From Stictocephala bisonia (lineage: Eukaryota > Arthropoda > Insecta > Hemiptera > Membracidae): a DNA stretch of 64,000 bases. Below are positions 1 to 10,835 of this stretch, in pieces (position 1 is the stretch's first letter; each line of letters opens with the position of its first letter). The position numbers and the translations under genes were made by a program. Location: the NCBI GenBank assembly GCA_035578905.1, contig JAQJVL010002674.1, positions 22,880 to 86,879 of the forward strand, written 5' to 3'. Below the pieces are notes generated by a model. It was not told where the DNA came from. It searched no databases and saw nothing but the letters and a program-made list of their open reading frames with translations.

Positions 1-38
1 ATAATACAGAACTGTGTAAACCACTTTTTATTTATTAA

Positions 39-307
39 ATTGGTCGGTAGCGTAGTTGGTTCAATTCCAGCTTTATGTGCTAACGGTTGTCAGTTCGATC
101 CCAATCAGAGTCAATACACTTTGAGAAGGATCAGCTGATGATCACCGGCTGTTCATTTGTCATTGGGCTATTAATTAATTACACTTTCTAAGGAATAGTC
201 GGCCTTAGTTTGTAACAATGACTACATTCGCTCATCTACACTCATCACACTCATTCGAAATCCATGTTCGCCCATACCTTGACGATCGGCGTATTATGAA
301 TAAATAA
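39..307 (+). mobile_element. tRNA-derived SINE
   Basis: The head carries both internal RNA polymerase III promoter boxes: an A box TAGCGTAGTTGG at 48-59 and a B box core GTTCGATCCC at 93-102, at the spacing of a tRNA gene. About 190 bp of unrelated tail follow, ending in an AATAAATAAATAA-type simple tail near 300. The tail from about 165 on reappears at 23575-23715, including the blocks TCATCTACACTCAT, CATGTTCGCCCATA and ATCGGCGT. A tRNA-like head plus a shared non-tRNA tail defines a tRNA-derived SINE family (established knowledge). The exact 5' end and target-site duplication are not clear. Confidence 0.65.
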
Positions 308-309
308 AT

Positions 310-1782
310 AATGTTTTCATCAACTCAAAATTTAAGGCAACTTTTCCGATCACAGAAGGTATGTCGACGGCACTTTCAGTGAAACCTATTGTTGTAGGGA
401 GAGAGAATCCTGGAAGAGAAAACATGGACTTTGAATTAGTAGCTACGTTTCCAATTAGCCCCCATAAGAAAAATCCATATACAACGAATCAAAAAAAATA
501 CTACATCCGATTTTATATAAATGATATGTACAAATGATTATTATAGAAGCCAAAATTATTATAGAAGCAGTAGTATTACTATTCCAAAACCTGGATATTG
601 TGTTGGACCTCAGAATTAATTATAATTTTAATATTGAGGTTATGTCAGCCCCAACTCAGATACCTGGCCCCAAAAGTCTAACGAGGTGTCCAATATCCAA
701 TTAAATATGTAACATTTTTGTTATCAATACCTTAAAAGACAGCTTTTAAAAGAAATATTCAGTAATTATGTACTAGACGATGTATACAATGTTTTGCTAT
801 CTCATTTTTTTCTAAGCAGTAAAACAAATCAGAGCTGTTACCTTTGTCTCTTAATAGCTAAATTAACTAAAATTAATGTAAACAAATTATAAGAATTAAA
901 GGAAAAAAGTCCTTCTTGTTTTACTTTGAAAACGACCAACGGTATGTCATCTGTGAAAAAATGTATCAATGATCTCAAGGGAGATTATTGAGGAATTTCA
1001 ATAATAACTTATAGCTATTTCATTACGTTGACATTAACACATCTCTCTTGATTCTCCAGGGGTGTCAAATTGATGGCATTGTTGAGCAATTAATTATACA
1101 CAAAACAAAAGTGTCTAATATTCGAATACAAAGATAGCTGATTCAAATAAGTATATGATTTATTGAATTCGAAATTATTTTCATCCATCCGGTGGACAAC
1201 GGCTGGAAGCTGAAACGGTCATGCTGGAGCAAAGCAAAAGGGGCTGGTCATCCCCCCCCCAGGTGTACGTAAAATCATACACATTCATTTGTCATACAAT
1301 GTGGAGAAAAGCTGAAGATGTTTCACGGCTCTTGACTTAATTTATGATTGCGAAGCTGTAGTGGAAGACAAAATAATTATTTGCTATGAAAATGGGAAAG
1401 AATTTTTTAAAGACTTGTAACACTTTTTTATGAGTTTGACATACACTTTAGAGTGTACGTAAAATCTAGCCTACACTGCAGAATACTGATGAACACTCGT
1501 ATAGTTCTATAATATTTGCTTACGTAAATAAAGTGCCGAATTCAGTACATCGAGTTTCGATTGATTTATCATATCTAGGAATTTTCAACCAATTAATTTA
1601 ACTCGTAATTGCAGAATTCCTGAGGACAAATTGATGATTTGAAGTGGACAATTAAACATATATTTAAAACAAAAATTAGGGAAATATTTAAAACTAAACA
1701 ATAAAAGACAAATTATGTAACTCCAACACAATAAACAAAAAGAACAAGTTATTGTCTGTTTAAAATTAAGCATTTACAAACC
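310..1782. other. intergenic, no gene recognised
   Basis: AT-rich DNA with no convincing coding frame. The only open frames are short and A/T-driven. A C-run lies near 1252-1260. No repeat family shared with the rest of the window was found here. Confidence 0.4.
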
Positions 1783-2122
1783 CTGTACGTGTATGGGTTG
1801 GCGGGTGGGTTAGTACCACTTTATGTGTATGGGTGGGCGGGTGGGCCAATAACACTGTACGTGTATGGGTTGGCGGGTGGGTTAATACCACTGTACGTGT
1901 ATGGGTTGGCGGATGGGTCATACCACTGTACGTGTATGGGTTGGCGGATGGGTTAGTACCACTGTATGTGTATGGGCGGGCGGGTGGGCCAATACCACTG
2001 TACGTGTATGGGTTGGCGGGTGGGTCAATACCACTGTACGTGTATGGGTAGGCGGGTGGGTCAATACCACTGTACGTGTATGGGTTGGCGGGTGGGTCAA
2101 TACCACTGTACGTGTATGGGGT
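1783..2122 (+). repeat. G-rich 36-bp minisatellite, array A
   Basis: About nine tandem copies of a ~36-bp unit built as GTACGTGTATGGGT, then TGGCGGGTGGG, then TCAATACCACT. Copies differ by a few substitutions (GGGTTGG or GGGTGGG; TCAATA or TTAGTA). Open frames across the array on both strands are by-products of the period being a multiple of three. The same unit recurs at 4.3-4.9 kb and 55.7-56.4 kb and as a fragment inside the Helitron at 44.4 kb. Confidence 0.9.
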
Positions 2123-2318
2123 GTAGTTCCTGTTATGCGCATACCAACATCTCGCCCTTCTTGGGATATCATCAAAGTCAAACTTTCACGTTTTGCTGAT
2201 TACTTTGTCGAAACCTACACAAATGAAAACAACTCCACATTTCTACCACAACTACTATGAGATTCTCCTTCATCCGGTTGTGGAGGACTGTAGACATTCT
2301 CAGTTGTCTACACAGGAG

Positions 2319-2473
2319 GTGGTACTGACCCATCCGCCCACCCCTACAAGTACTGTGGTACTAACCCACCCACCCATCCATACACGTACAGTAGTAAAAG
2401 CCCTCCCACACACCCATGCACGTGCAATGGTAAAGGCCTTCCCACCAACCCACCAACACACGTACGGTAGTAA
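2319..2473 (-). repeat. degenerate minisatellite, array B (inverted)
   Basis: About four decayed copies of the array A unit in reverse orientation. They are recognised by GGTACTGACCCA, CCGCCCACCC, CTAACCCACCCACCC and ACACGTAC blocks. Together with array A, about 200 bp upstream, this makes a large imperfect inverted repeat. Confidence 0.7.
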
Positions 2474-2512
2474 TCGTATCGATAAACTATATGATACAAT
2501 AAGTACACTATG

Positions 2513-2890
2513 CGGGGTGTTTAAAAAAGAATGACAAAAAGAAACAAGGGCTTTACCCAAACATATTGGACATTAAAATACTCACAAAAGAATTATTAAG
2601 TTTACGAAGACCTATCATAAATGTTCAATATGTCCTCCATTTGCAGCACGGATGACACCTAGTCGATAGCTAAATTCGTCCAAACCTGTGCCTAAGGTGT
2701 CTATCAGAAATTCAGCTATCGACTAGATGTAATCCGTGCTGCAAATGGAGGACATATTGAACATTTATGATACATTTTCGTAAACTTCATTCGTTTATGA
2801 GTATTTTAATGTCCAATATGTTTGGGTTAAGCATTTGTTTCTAATAAATATATCTATTTAAAATCGGGTCATTCTATTTGAAACACCCTG
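2513..2890. mobile_element. fold-back (palindromic) MITE with CAGGGTGTTT-type ends
   Basis: The two halves are imperfect inverted copies: left 2513-2674 and right about 2718-2890, with a ~43-bp spacer. Matching blocks include CATAAATGTTCAATATGTCC / GGACATATTGAACATTTATG and CCAAACATATTGGACATT / AATGTCCAATATGTTTGG. The ends read CGGGGTGTTT on the left and CAGGGTGTTT (as reverse complement) on the right. TA follows the right end; the left flank is TG, perhaps a mutated TA. It encodes no protein. The ends suit the Tc1/mariner-like MITE type (inference). Confidence 0.75.
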
Positions 2891-3799
2891 TATAATACTG
2901 ACAGCTTTTCTGCTATATCTAACCATATTTAAGTTTAAGATCTATTATGAGGTCTCCTTCACTTACAATATTATTGCATATAAAATGAAATGAAAAACGA
3001 CTTTCTTGTTACTTCATTAGGCGAAATTAGAGCTGCAAAGCCTTCTCTACAATTTAAGCTCAAAATATATATTTATAAATAATTAATTCATGCCAAATTT
3101 ATTGGGCCTATAACGACGACATATTTGCAATAAACACTGCGAATCCCCCCTTAAATCTGGGCAATCGGATAAAAATTCAATTTTAAAATTAAAAATGTCA
3201 TGCACGACAAGTAACTCATGGCCTTCATGACCCCCCTCTTCCCCCTCCCCCAATGTAACTTGGCCTGCCGTACAGCCCGCAATTGACCTCCCATTAACAA
3301 CATTTTTTACCTCTAATAAAGGGGTTTGAGGGTGCATTACCGAATTTCCGATTGGCCCATCGATGGGCGGGTCGATGCACATCCATTCAACCAAGGTAGC
3401 CATCAACTCCCATTAGATCTCTCCGCGCAGCAACCGCTCGTTTAACATCAGCAGATAAATTGGAAACCCTTTTTTGTACATCTGAAAGGGCGTTGTTTCA
3501 TTAAAGGGTAATCATAGAAATCTGGTCTCGATTGAATTCTCTGATAAAAGTGAAACGTATTGTTAACTGTTAGCCTTCAACCGTTAGGTGTACTTATACT
3601 GTTAGCACAACAGCTGATTGATATAGAAATGCATTGTTGATTGACTGATTGATACAATGAATGAATAACGAGTAAATACGATTAAAGACCTTTTAATCGC
3701 AATTATGAAGAAGTTTAAAATTTATAATAAAATACCGATGAACACGCATGAAATTCCAGAATCAGTGAAAAGATTATAATGAACTTAAGAGGGAAGTTA
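2891..3799. other. intergenic, no gene supported
   Basis: The minus strand at 3083-3406 is open for 107 codons in a moderately GC-richer patch. It has no recognisable domain and no flanking evidence of expression, so it is not called as a gene. Confidence 0.35.
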
Positions 3800-3975
3800 A
3801 CTTTTGTATCATGGAGACCCACTAAGTAAGCCTCTCTCGAAATTTCGATCCTATGGGGTAGAAACATATCTTCAACGTTTCCTCATCTCCACAAGAGTAA
3901 TATTATCATTAATTCAACAATTTATTTCAAAACAGTTGATACAAAAACATAACACAAAAGATTGCCTAATTTTGT
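3800..3975 (+). repeat. dispersed repeat, copy related to 42422-42550
   Basis: The stretch GGGGTAGAAACA, then a C/T-rich block, then AAGAGTAA, CATTAATT, AATTTATTT, AAACAG and TGATACA-AAACA occurs in the same order at 42436-42550. This suggests an old dispersed repeat. Divergence is considerable and the boundaries are approximate. Confidence 0.4.
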
Positions 3976-4295
3976 TTTTGTTGTGAATGTTTAAAATTCA
4001 TTTCTACCAAATCTGGCATGTACTACTTTACATCCCATAAAGTAGACTTATAGTGTTTTCTAGGCAGAAAAACTTTGTTATTTAGGAGAACGGCAGAAGG
4101 CTAAGCTTTTATATTGATTTGATTTAGAGAGCTCAACGGAAGGAGGATAAACAAGCGTAGAGAACCACCACGCAGTGAAGCAAGGGCTGTGGGCTTGAAA
4201 TAGTATAAAATACAGAAAATTGTATTGAACATTTTAAGAATAATAATTAAAACGTTCATAAACGAAAAAACGCTACTCAGAAAATGTTTGGATAC

Positions 4296-4495
4296 TTCAA
4301 TCCACTCACCCATACACATGCCATGGTATTGACCCACTCGCCCACCCATACATGTGCTGTGATATTGACCCACCCGCTCACTCATACACATGCCATGGTA
4401 TTGACCCACCCGCTCACCCATACACGTGCCATGATATTGACCCACCCGCTCACTCATACATGTGCTGAGATATTGAGCACATGTATGAGTGACCA
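4296..4495 (-). repeat. C-rich minisatellite, array C (inverted)
   Basis: Five to six copies of the 36-bp unit in the orientation opposite to array A (ATTGACCCACCCGCTCACCCATACA). This sub-family is relatively homogeneous and has CCATGG or CTGTGATAT in place of the usual CAGTGGTAT. It ends in a near-perfect hairpin, listed separately. Confidence 0.85.
4450..4492. other. perfect 17-bp inverted repeat at the array C edge
   Basis: Positions 4450-4466 and 4476-4492 are exact reverse complements around the 9-nt spacer GAGATATTG. The left arm is the last array C unit; the right arm is the same sequence flipped, so the array folds back at its edge. Confidence 0.9.
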
Positions 4496-4516
4496 TTGAT
4501 TTTACATACATAAACT

Positions 4517-4872
4517 GTGACCCACCCACCCACCCATACATATACAGTGGTATTGACCCTTCCACCCACCCATAAACGTACAGCGGTACTGACCCACACA
4601 CCCACCCATAAACGTTCAGCGATACTGACCCACCCGCCCACCCATACACGCACAGTGATACTGTTCAATACCAGTGAACATGTAAGGGTGAGAGGGTGGG
4701 TCAATACCACTGTACGTGTAAGGGTGGGTGGGTGGGTCAATACCTCTGTGTGTATGGGTGGGCGGGTGGGTTAATACCTCTGTGTGTATGGGTGGGCGGG
4801 TGGGTCAATACCACTGTATGTGTATGGGTGGGCGGGTTGGTCAATACATCTGTGTGTATGGGTGGGCGGGAT
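4517..4872. repeat. minisatellite array D: head-to-head C-rich and G-rich halves
   Basis: From 4517 to about 4660 the units are C-rich (reverse orientation). From about 4681 to 4872 they are G-rich (forward). The switch is near 4665-4680, where ATACTG-TTCAATACCAGT reads both ways. Each half has four to five 36-bp units, so the locus is a large hairpin. Forward units contain GGGTGGGCGGGTGGG, a one-nucleotide-loop G-quadruplex motif, for example near 4756. Confidence 0.85.
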
Positions 4873-5215
4873 AACACAGAGGTATTGACCTCCTAAGAGG
4901 TATTCCTCAACTAAGAGGAAATAGAATCGATCACAGATTAAATGAGAGATAAATATACCATATTTTGGTCATACAATGAGGATGCCTCACAACGACTACC
5001 TAAACAGATATTAACAAAACTGATAAAACTACAGATTTGTTCCCACTCCAGGATGAACGTAGTAATTATTACTACACATGTATAAAGATGTACTTTAGTT
5101 GTAATCTATTTCTAGCTGCTACTGATTCTTTCGATGCGGCCATAAGAAAGCGACCTGTGGTTCTATATTTTGCTCTGTGGTTTATGTTTAATTATCACAT
5201 CATAATTATCACACC
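4873..5215. other. short intergenic stretch before the LINE remnant
   Basis: No recognisable feature except the small inverted CCTCCTAAGAGG / CTAAGAGG segment at 4890-4920. The sequence just before 5216 may be LINE-derived but does not give a clean reverse-transcriptase frame. Confidence 0.3.
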
Positions 5216-5692
5216 TTGCTTTTAGCATATTATGGTTGCTTCTATCCGTTCATGACGTATGCCATTATTATCTGGGGCCACGAGACCACAAGAACTGGTT
5301 CTGTATTCAAACTACAGAAAAAGGCTATTAGAATCATACTTGGCCTTTCAAAATCTCAGTCATGTGTTGGTAGTTTTAAACAACACAACATATTAACATT
5401 CACTAGCTTATATATTCTAGAATGTACTGCTTTTGTTTATAAAAACAGACACATTTTTCCGGTCCATAACTCCATTTATAAACTCCGTCATCCTGATATT
5501 ATCCCCATTCCTAAACATAGAACTACCTTTTTTGAAAAACAAGCATTCTTTTCTTGTATAAAAATATACAATAAACTTCCACAAATATATAAAGTTTCTA
5601 AAGACCTAGTGTCATTTAGGAGAAATATGAAAGAGTTTTTGTTGAGGAGAGACTATTATAGTTTGGATGATTATTTTTCTGATGAGACATGA
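5216..5692 (+). pseudogene. non-LTR retrotransposon (Jockey/CR1-like) reverse-transcriptase C-terminal remnant
   Basis: A 158-residue open frame matches the thumb and C-terminal part of LINE reverse transcriptases. It begins with AYYGCFYPFMTYAIIIWG (family form roughly AYYG..YPHL.YGI..WG), then VFKLQKKAIRII, then HNILTFTSLYILEC, and later a basic tail with FRRNMKEFLL. The palm motifs with the catalytic aspartates and the endonuclease are missing, so it is a 5'-truncated copy, as is usual for LINEs. Downstream is an AT-rich 3' tail with AATAAA near 5813 and a T-rich run to about 5831. The remnant at 37746-38153 on the other strand has the same FKLQK-RAIR signature, so both belong to related LINEs. 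The family is recognised by sequence pattern only; clade assignment is uncertain. Confidence 0.8.
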
Positions 5693-5833
5693 TTTTATTT
5701 ATCTATATTCTCTCTTTTGTATCATTGTACTCTATATTGTATTACCCTGTAGTTTTTACACTTAGTTTTTAAGAAATTGACCTTTGTTAATGCAATTGAG
5801 TTTGTCAACAGCAATAAAATATTTTTTTTTACT
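5693..5833 (+). repeat. 3' untranslated tail of the LINE remnant
   Basis: AT-rich segment directly after the LINE stop codon. It contains CAATAAAATA at about 5812 followed by a short T-rich end. The poly(A)-signal position and the lack of coding agree with a LINE 3' end. Confidence 0.45.
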
Positions 5834-6370
5834 TTGGCATATAACTCTTTCGATTATGAAATGTTTGCTCTGTGACAAATCATCTATTGTGGGGGGGGGG
5901 GGGCAAGTTACCCTAAAACTATCATTGTTTCTTCTTTCTTCTAAAACTATTTTTACTTCTTGAGCGATTCAATCGTGAGTTTACTCAACAAAGTGCTTTA
6001 TTATCTGTCTTATTTTTTGCCTCTCAACTTACGTCATCCTCAGCAACTCCATTAGAGGTGTCTTATGAATCATCCCGTCACTGAACTTTCTGTAACCATA
6101 AGACGATTTTTTTCAATGAACTCCTATTTAACTCTACTCTGTCCACTCCCCATGAACTACTGATCTGTGTGAGAACTTATTCAGACAGAGTAAGAGGGAG
6201 AACCAGTACAGTAAAATGTGAACTCTACTAATAAATAATTCCAGCCCAGGCCAAGATTCGAAACTGCGCTTTCTCTAAGTCCTGACGCCCTTATGACCGG
6301 CTCCATCATTTTGACGTTACAAACCTGCCCAAGAAGTACCTATGAATTCTGTTTAATCCTTGTATATATG
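5834..6370. other. intergenic; G homopolymer
   Basis: No gene recognised. A run of about 13-14 G lies at 5890-5903. Confidence 0.35.
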
Positions 6371-6625
6371 TAACGCGTGAAGCCGCTTTTTAACGCAACT
6401 CCTCCCTTATTTCTGTATCAATGTTAACGATCGAGGTGTCAAAAACGTGCCCCTAAACGTAGCTGTGCAATAAGATCTCTATTTTTCAATAGTTGTACCC
6501 TGAAGGGCACAGACAGCCCTCAAACTACGTTTTTTTTTTTTTTTTTTTTCTGTAAGAATTAAGTCAAAGAGTAACAGCTTTGCAAAAGGTAAATATTGAT
6601 GTTTACAACATTGAGGCGGTTATGT
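6371..6625. repeat. dispersed repeat R1, copy 1
   Basis: The order GTGAAGCCG, GCAACTCCTCCCTTATTT, AGGTGTCAAAAA, GCAATAAG, ACCCTGAAGGG, AGCCCTCAAA, TACGTTTTT, GTAACAGCT and ATTGAGG recurs at 43893-44203. A T-run of about 20 at 6531-6550 interrupts this copy. No coding capacity is seen. The second copy ends at the 5' end of the Helitron. Confidence 0.7.
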
Positions 6626-6689
6626 TATTGCATTACTTACAAAAATAGATACCTCTTATCTTTTCCGTTAATTCACTACTAAAAACATA

Positions 6690-6800
6690 ACTTAGGTTAA
6701 CCTAACTTAAACAAACCAAACCTATCATAACATAACTAAATCTAATGTAAACTAACCAAACCTAACATAACCTAAACAAACCTAATATAACCTAACAAAA
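6690..6800. repeat. degenerate CCTAA-like simple repeat
   Basis: A CCTAA/ACCTAAC-flavoured stretch with AACAAACC and ATAACAT variants. CCTAA is the complement of the common arthropod telomere repeat TTAGG, but this tract is short and mixed. It is an interstitial simple repeat, not a telomere. Confidence 0.5.
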
Positions 6801-7776
6801 ATATTGGTAGTGAATTAATGGCAAATGTCCGGTACTTCATATAATAAGAATATTTGTGCCAGTAAGTTAGTTTGTGAGGGAATCCGCCACCATTTCACCA
6901 AAATTGTTCTGTGTTTTTTCTTCCTGTCCTTCATTTTATTTCTTAAAAAGTATGTAAATATAACAAATTTGGCAACAAAAATGTAACAATTTTTATACTG
7001 TAACAATTTTTTTTTGGAATGAAACAAAAAGTTTAAATATCTACTGTATTTTAGTTTTCAAGTTATTTTTAAAAAGTAAATTTTCTCTTTTACTTATGAT
7101 TTAATCTAACTTTTTTGGTATAAGAACAATATTTAGAAAATAATTTATAAAACAATTGAAACTGTGCCTTTTTTTTTATTAAAAAACTAATTTAAAAAAT
7201 ATTTATTTGATGCTTTACAAGATTAAAAATACAATTAAAATTAGAACATGGTTTGATGTTGAGGTGGTACATATTTCAAGAATTTAACTCAAGAACTTTG
7301 GAAATTATTTAACAAAATGTTTTAAAAAAACTTGATTATCGGAAAATCACGCCGGAAATCAGACGGAAAGTCTGACAATACACAAATATCTAATTTTTAC
7401 TACAAAAAATCCCCTGCCTCATAAGTAGCACCTTCTTCTGCTTTCTTCTACTGCAATTTGAATCATAAAAATAGCTTTTTGCTCTATAATAAGACAAAAT
7501 TATGAATTGTTAAAAAATCTGAAAAATCCTAAAACGCGCCGTTTATGTTTGTTATGTCTTTATTATAGCTTAACACGGTCAAATAAGCATTAAAATTCAC
7601 GAAAACATTCTCAATAAAATATAATTAATAAGTATATAATCATACAAAAAAATTATATTTTTGAATAAATTCGCATATAAATAGTGGCGGGCCCCCTTAA
7701 CGATTTGCCGGAAAATTATAATTTTTACATCGTTTGAAAGACCTGTAAGGTTAATGGTTAATACACTTTTTAATTT
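6801..7776. other. intergenic, very AT-rich
   Basis: No supported feature. Short A/T runs dominate. Confidence 0.35.
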
Positions 7777-7850
7777 AGGCCTCTTGATTGCTTAGTGGTT
7801 TGCTCTTCTGCTCCATATGCAGAGCGTCACCGGTTCAAATCTCAGGAGGT
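7777..7850 (+). repeat. tRNA-like SINE head or tRNA pseudogene
   Basis: A box-like TTGCTTAGTGGTTT near 7789-7802, then a perfect 5-bp anticodon stem TCTGC/GCAGA around loop TCCATAT (CAT in the anticodon position), then a B-box-like GGTTCAAATCTC at 7832-7843. Acceptor pairing is partial and loop position 33 is C instead of T, so it is not a functional tRNA. The following ~120 bp (GGGCTTGGACTGTTGTCC, CCTATAACAAAG) resembles a stretch near 32950, which suggests a SINE tail. Confidence 0.45.
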
Positions 7851-8900
7851 ACATTCAAAATTCGCTTGATGGGCTTGGACTGTTGTCCTATAACAAAGTT
7901 TGTAAATCAAATTAAAAATGCCATTGGAGTAAATAGACTAAAAAATCTTCAAAAATATGGAAGTGTGTTGAAATAAACAAATCTTGACCTTTAGTTTGTT
8001 AGTTTGAGGGGTTTCATAAAAATACAAATGAAAACTCAACATTTTAAGAACTACAATCTATAGTAACTTTTGCGCTTTCAAACTATGTAAAACTTGTCAC
8101 AGTGCTGTACCACAGGTAACATTGCTCTTATAGGAGTAATTCCAATATGGCGCTTACCTCTTCAGACTCGTAGTATTAAACATTCACATCCGTAGTATTA
8201 AAGCCACATTAAGGTGGTTCGGTCGGCTTTAGGGACAACTGAATTCCACTCGCAGCGCTGACTGTACGTCTGACTGCGATCTACTCATACACCGACACTC
8301 GACCCTTCCCCCTCCCCCACCTCTGGGATGGGTGGGGTATAATTGCAGGAAGTCGTTTAAACGCGATCCTGCGGGTGCGGGTGCTGTGTTTCGCTTTACG
8401 TGTGCGTAGCGATTAGATTGTAATATAATATGCGTGTATTAGTACAACCACAATTTAAGTATATAAAGTTAATCATTTTAGGAAATTTTTTGATATTAAA
8501 AAGGAAAATATGCCAAATACGACATTGTACTTCTCGTCGTAAAAAAACAGACATATCACATTAATTATTTAAAATAACATGTGCTAATTTGTAGTAAAAT
8601 TACGTAATTTATAATAATTTATGAACAAGACCAGTCATGTCGGGGTGTATTTTAAAAATTTGGGAATAATCGGGGAAATAGTTTCTTAATTCTGTAGGTA
8701 CCAAGAAAACCTAAATTCGCATCTTTGGTGTGATGTATTTATAAATATAACATAATTTTAATGAAAGAGAACATAAACTACTTGGGAGGTGTTTAATAGC
8801 TGATATAAAGTAATTGAAATCGACATTTTTTGACCAAACAGCCTTAAAGAAGCTGTCACAATATCTCTACAAAGGTTCCGAGTGTTTGGTTTCCTTTCAG
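7851..8900. other. intergenic with one GC-richer patch
   Basis: The patch at about 8215-8410 is clearly richer in G/C and CpG than its surroundings (CCTTCCCCCTCCCCCACC; GATCCTGCGGGTGCGGGTG). It could be a decayed repeat or a regulatory element; no coding frame is supported. Confidence 0.3.
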
Positions 8901-9070
8901 GTTGTAATGGCATATATCTCATAACAACCAGATACAAACCTGTTGAAGTACGAAGGGTCGGTCATGTCCAGCAGTCAGATGTCGTCCAGGTTTTACGGCC
9001 ACCAAAGTGCTCGCACCTGTCAGCCTCCTGGAAGCAGATGGATTACATTCCAGGGCTCTCAGCTCCCTAG
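8901..9070 (+). CDS. candidate terminal exon, unknown product (weak)
   Basis: A good splice acceptor (TTGGTTTCCTTTCAG, ending at 8900) opens into a frame of about 55 codons with relatively high GC, ending in TAG at 9068-9070. The frame contains CNGIYLITTRYKPVEV and SASWKQMDYIPG; no family is recognised. About 200 bp of AT-rich DNA follow and could be a 3' UTR. The alternative is a GC-richer transposon fragment that happens to carry a splice-like site. No upstream exon was identified. The call rests only on the acceptor and the open frame. Confidence 0.2.
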
Positions 9071-9415
9071 CTAAACCTATTTCCAGGACTCCAGTGCCCA
9101 AGTGGTTTGTGTGCGACTGGCCATGACTCCATCGCGACCACCGTGCTAATCGATTTGTTACTAATCGATTATTTCTGCTTCGATGCCATTCAACTAGGCT
9201 TGACGCAGTGTCGTCTGGACCTATAATCTGATAGATGTGACAATGTAAATAACTATAATAATACTACTGTAATACGTAATTAAAAAAAAAGTGCAGACAT
9301 ACTTCAGTAACTGAGTCTACGGGCCGGAATAAAGAAGAAATGTCATATTCAGCTATAAAGGTATGTCCTAAATTGATCTGATTCCCAGATATCCACCATT
9401 TTGTCTTTTGATATA

Positions 9416-9894
9416 CAGGGTGGAAAAAATATGGAAACACTTTCACAACAACGTTTTTTTTCATAGATAATTTGATAGTTTAGTTTTATGATTTTTAACC
9501 ATTGTGTTCCATAAAAGATAATTTTTTATCAGAATAATTTACTTGAAACCGTTAAATAGTGAGAAATAATATTGTTCAAATTAGTTACTTTGAAATTCAA
9601 ATGACCGCTACTCTGGAAAGGATAAACCTTTCGAAGTCCCGTTTGCGGCAATTAATTTCTCTTGAATAGATGTTGAAGAAGACCTAGGCTTACATTGAAG
9701 TTTCGTTCGACTCCTCACGGGCCGTCCCCCAGAAATGATGAAATGTCGCTAGTGGCGTCTAAAAGTTTGTTCTTTGTAACCATGACTTTTTGACAAATAT
9801 AAGATTTTATACAAAATATTGAATACAAGATTTCACTTTTACAAATGAATTCATACAAAAAAGATGAAAGCGTTTCCATATTTTTTCCACCTTG
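9416..9894. mobile_element. TA-flanked MITE with about 30-bp terminal inverted repeats
   Basis: The left end CAGGGTGGAAAAAATATGG and the right end CCATATTTTTTCCACCTTG are inverted copies with one mismatch, extending inward through GAAAC-CTTTCA. TA flanks both sides (9414-9415 and 9895-9896). At 479 bp it has no transposase. TA duplication and CAGGGTG ends point to a Tc1/mariner-mobilised element (inference). Confidence 0.75.
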
Positions 9895-9896
9895 TA

Positions 9897-10730
9897 TATG
9901 AAAAAAATACTCAATCGATAGAGTTGCAATTTTGTACACCTCTCATCCATACAAAGATTCGTTTCATAAAAAATATTCAATCGTTACTATATTCAGTTTC
10001 AAAATAGCAGCTTTAAAGTGGAATAATTAAAAAACGTACATTTGTATTAAATTACTAATCGACTATAAATTTGTGTAGCCTATTTAATTTCCTATTTAGT
10101 GGTGTAACGTTCAAAATATTTTGCTTGTGTGTATCTTTAATTTGTTTAAGCTTTTAGTTTTCTTAAAACTGAAATATTTAAAATACAGTGTTGAAGTATA
10201 CGCATGGGTTAATAGTGTTACTCTATGTAATTCATTTCAATACAACATTAAAGTGAATAATAATCAGCTGATTTTTATTCATATTTGGTAAATTGGCATT
10301 TTTCTACCTAACTGAATTTTGGCAATGGCCAATCGATTTTTGGCTATTATATCGTCCAATATAATAGTTTGGGCAGTCTGAACATTCAAAACTGAATGTT
10401 TTTCCTATTTTCCTTTCCCACTTCAGGACTCTTCCCATGATATTCTTATGGAGCTATATTAATTAATTGCTAGATTTGTTTCATTAACAGCTGTTATATA
10501 AAAATAAGTTGAATAAAATAATTGTTGTACTAAATCTGTCGAACGTGCACTGTTCGCAGGCCATCAACCATAATTGAGTACAGTAGTAAATTACGTTATA
10601 AAAACCATCAGCTGTTCTCAATTGGATGTAAATCAAACTCAATATGTCCGGCAAAGCAGGCGGTTACAGCTAGTATTTTAAATAAATTCAACACATAACC
10701 TACCAGTCTTGTTGTTTTTCTTGTTTTTAC
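9897..10730. other. intergenic, no feature supported
   Basis: AT-rich, with no repeat of the window recognised and no coding frame above background. Confidence 0.35.
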
Positions 10731-10835
10731 TTAATATGTTAGCATAGAGAAAGTATCGTGATTACAAAAAAAAAAAAAAAAATAGTTTACAAGTAAAATA
10801 GTTTTTTAATTAACATAATACGTGCTAGTACATAT

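Noticed and set aside
1833..2260. Frames across array A as small genes
   Set aside because: Minisatellite translation on several frames of both strands.
3083..3406. 107-codon minus-strand frame
   Set aside because: No domain, no splice context, no second copy. Composition only slightly above background.
6690..6800. Telomere end (CCTAA)
   Set aside because: Short, heavily mixed and internal; not a terminal array.
7777..7850. Functional tRNA-Met (CAT)
   Set aside because: Acceptor stem only partly paired and position 33 is C; more likely a SINE head.
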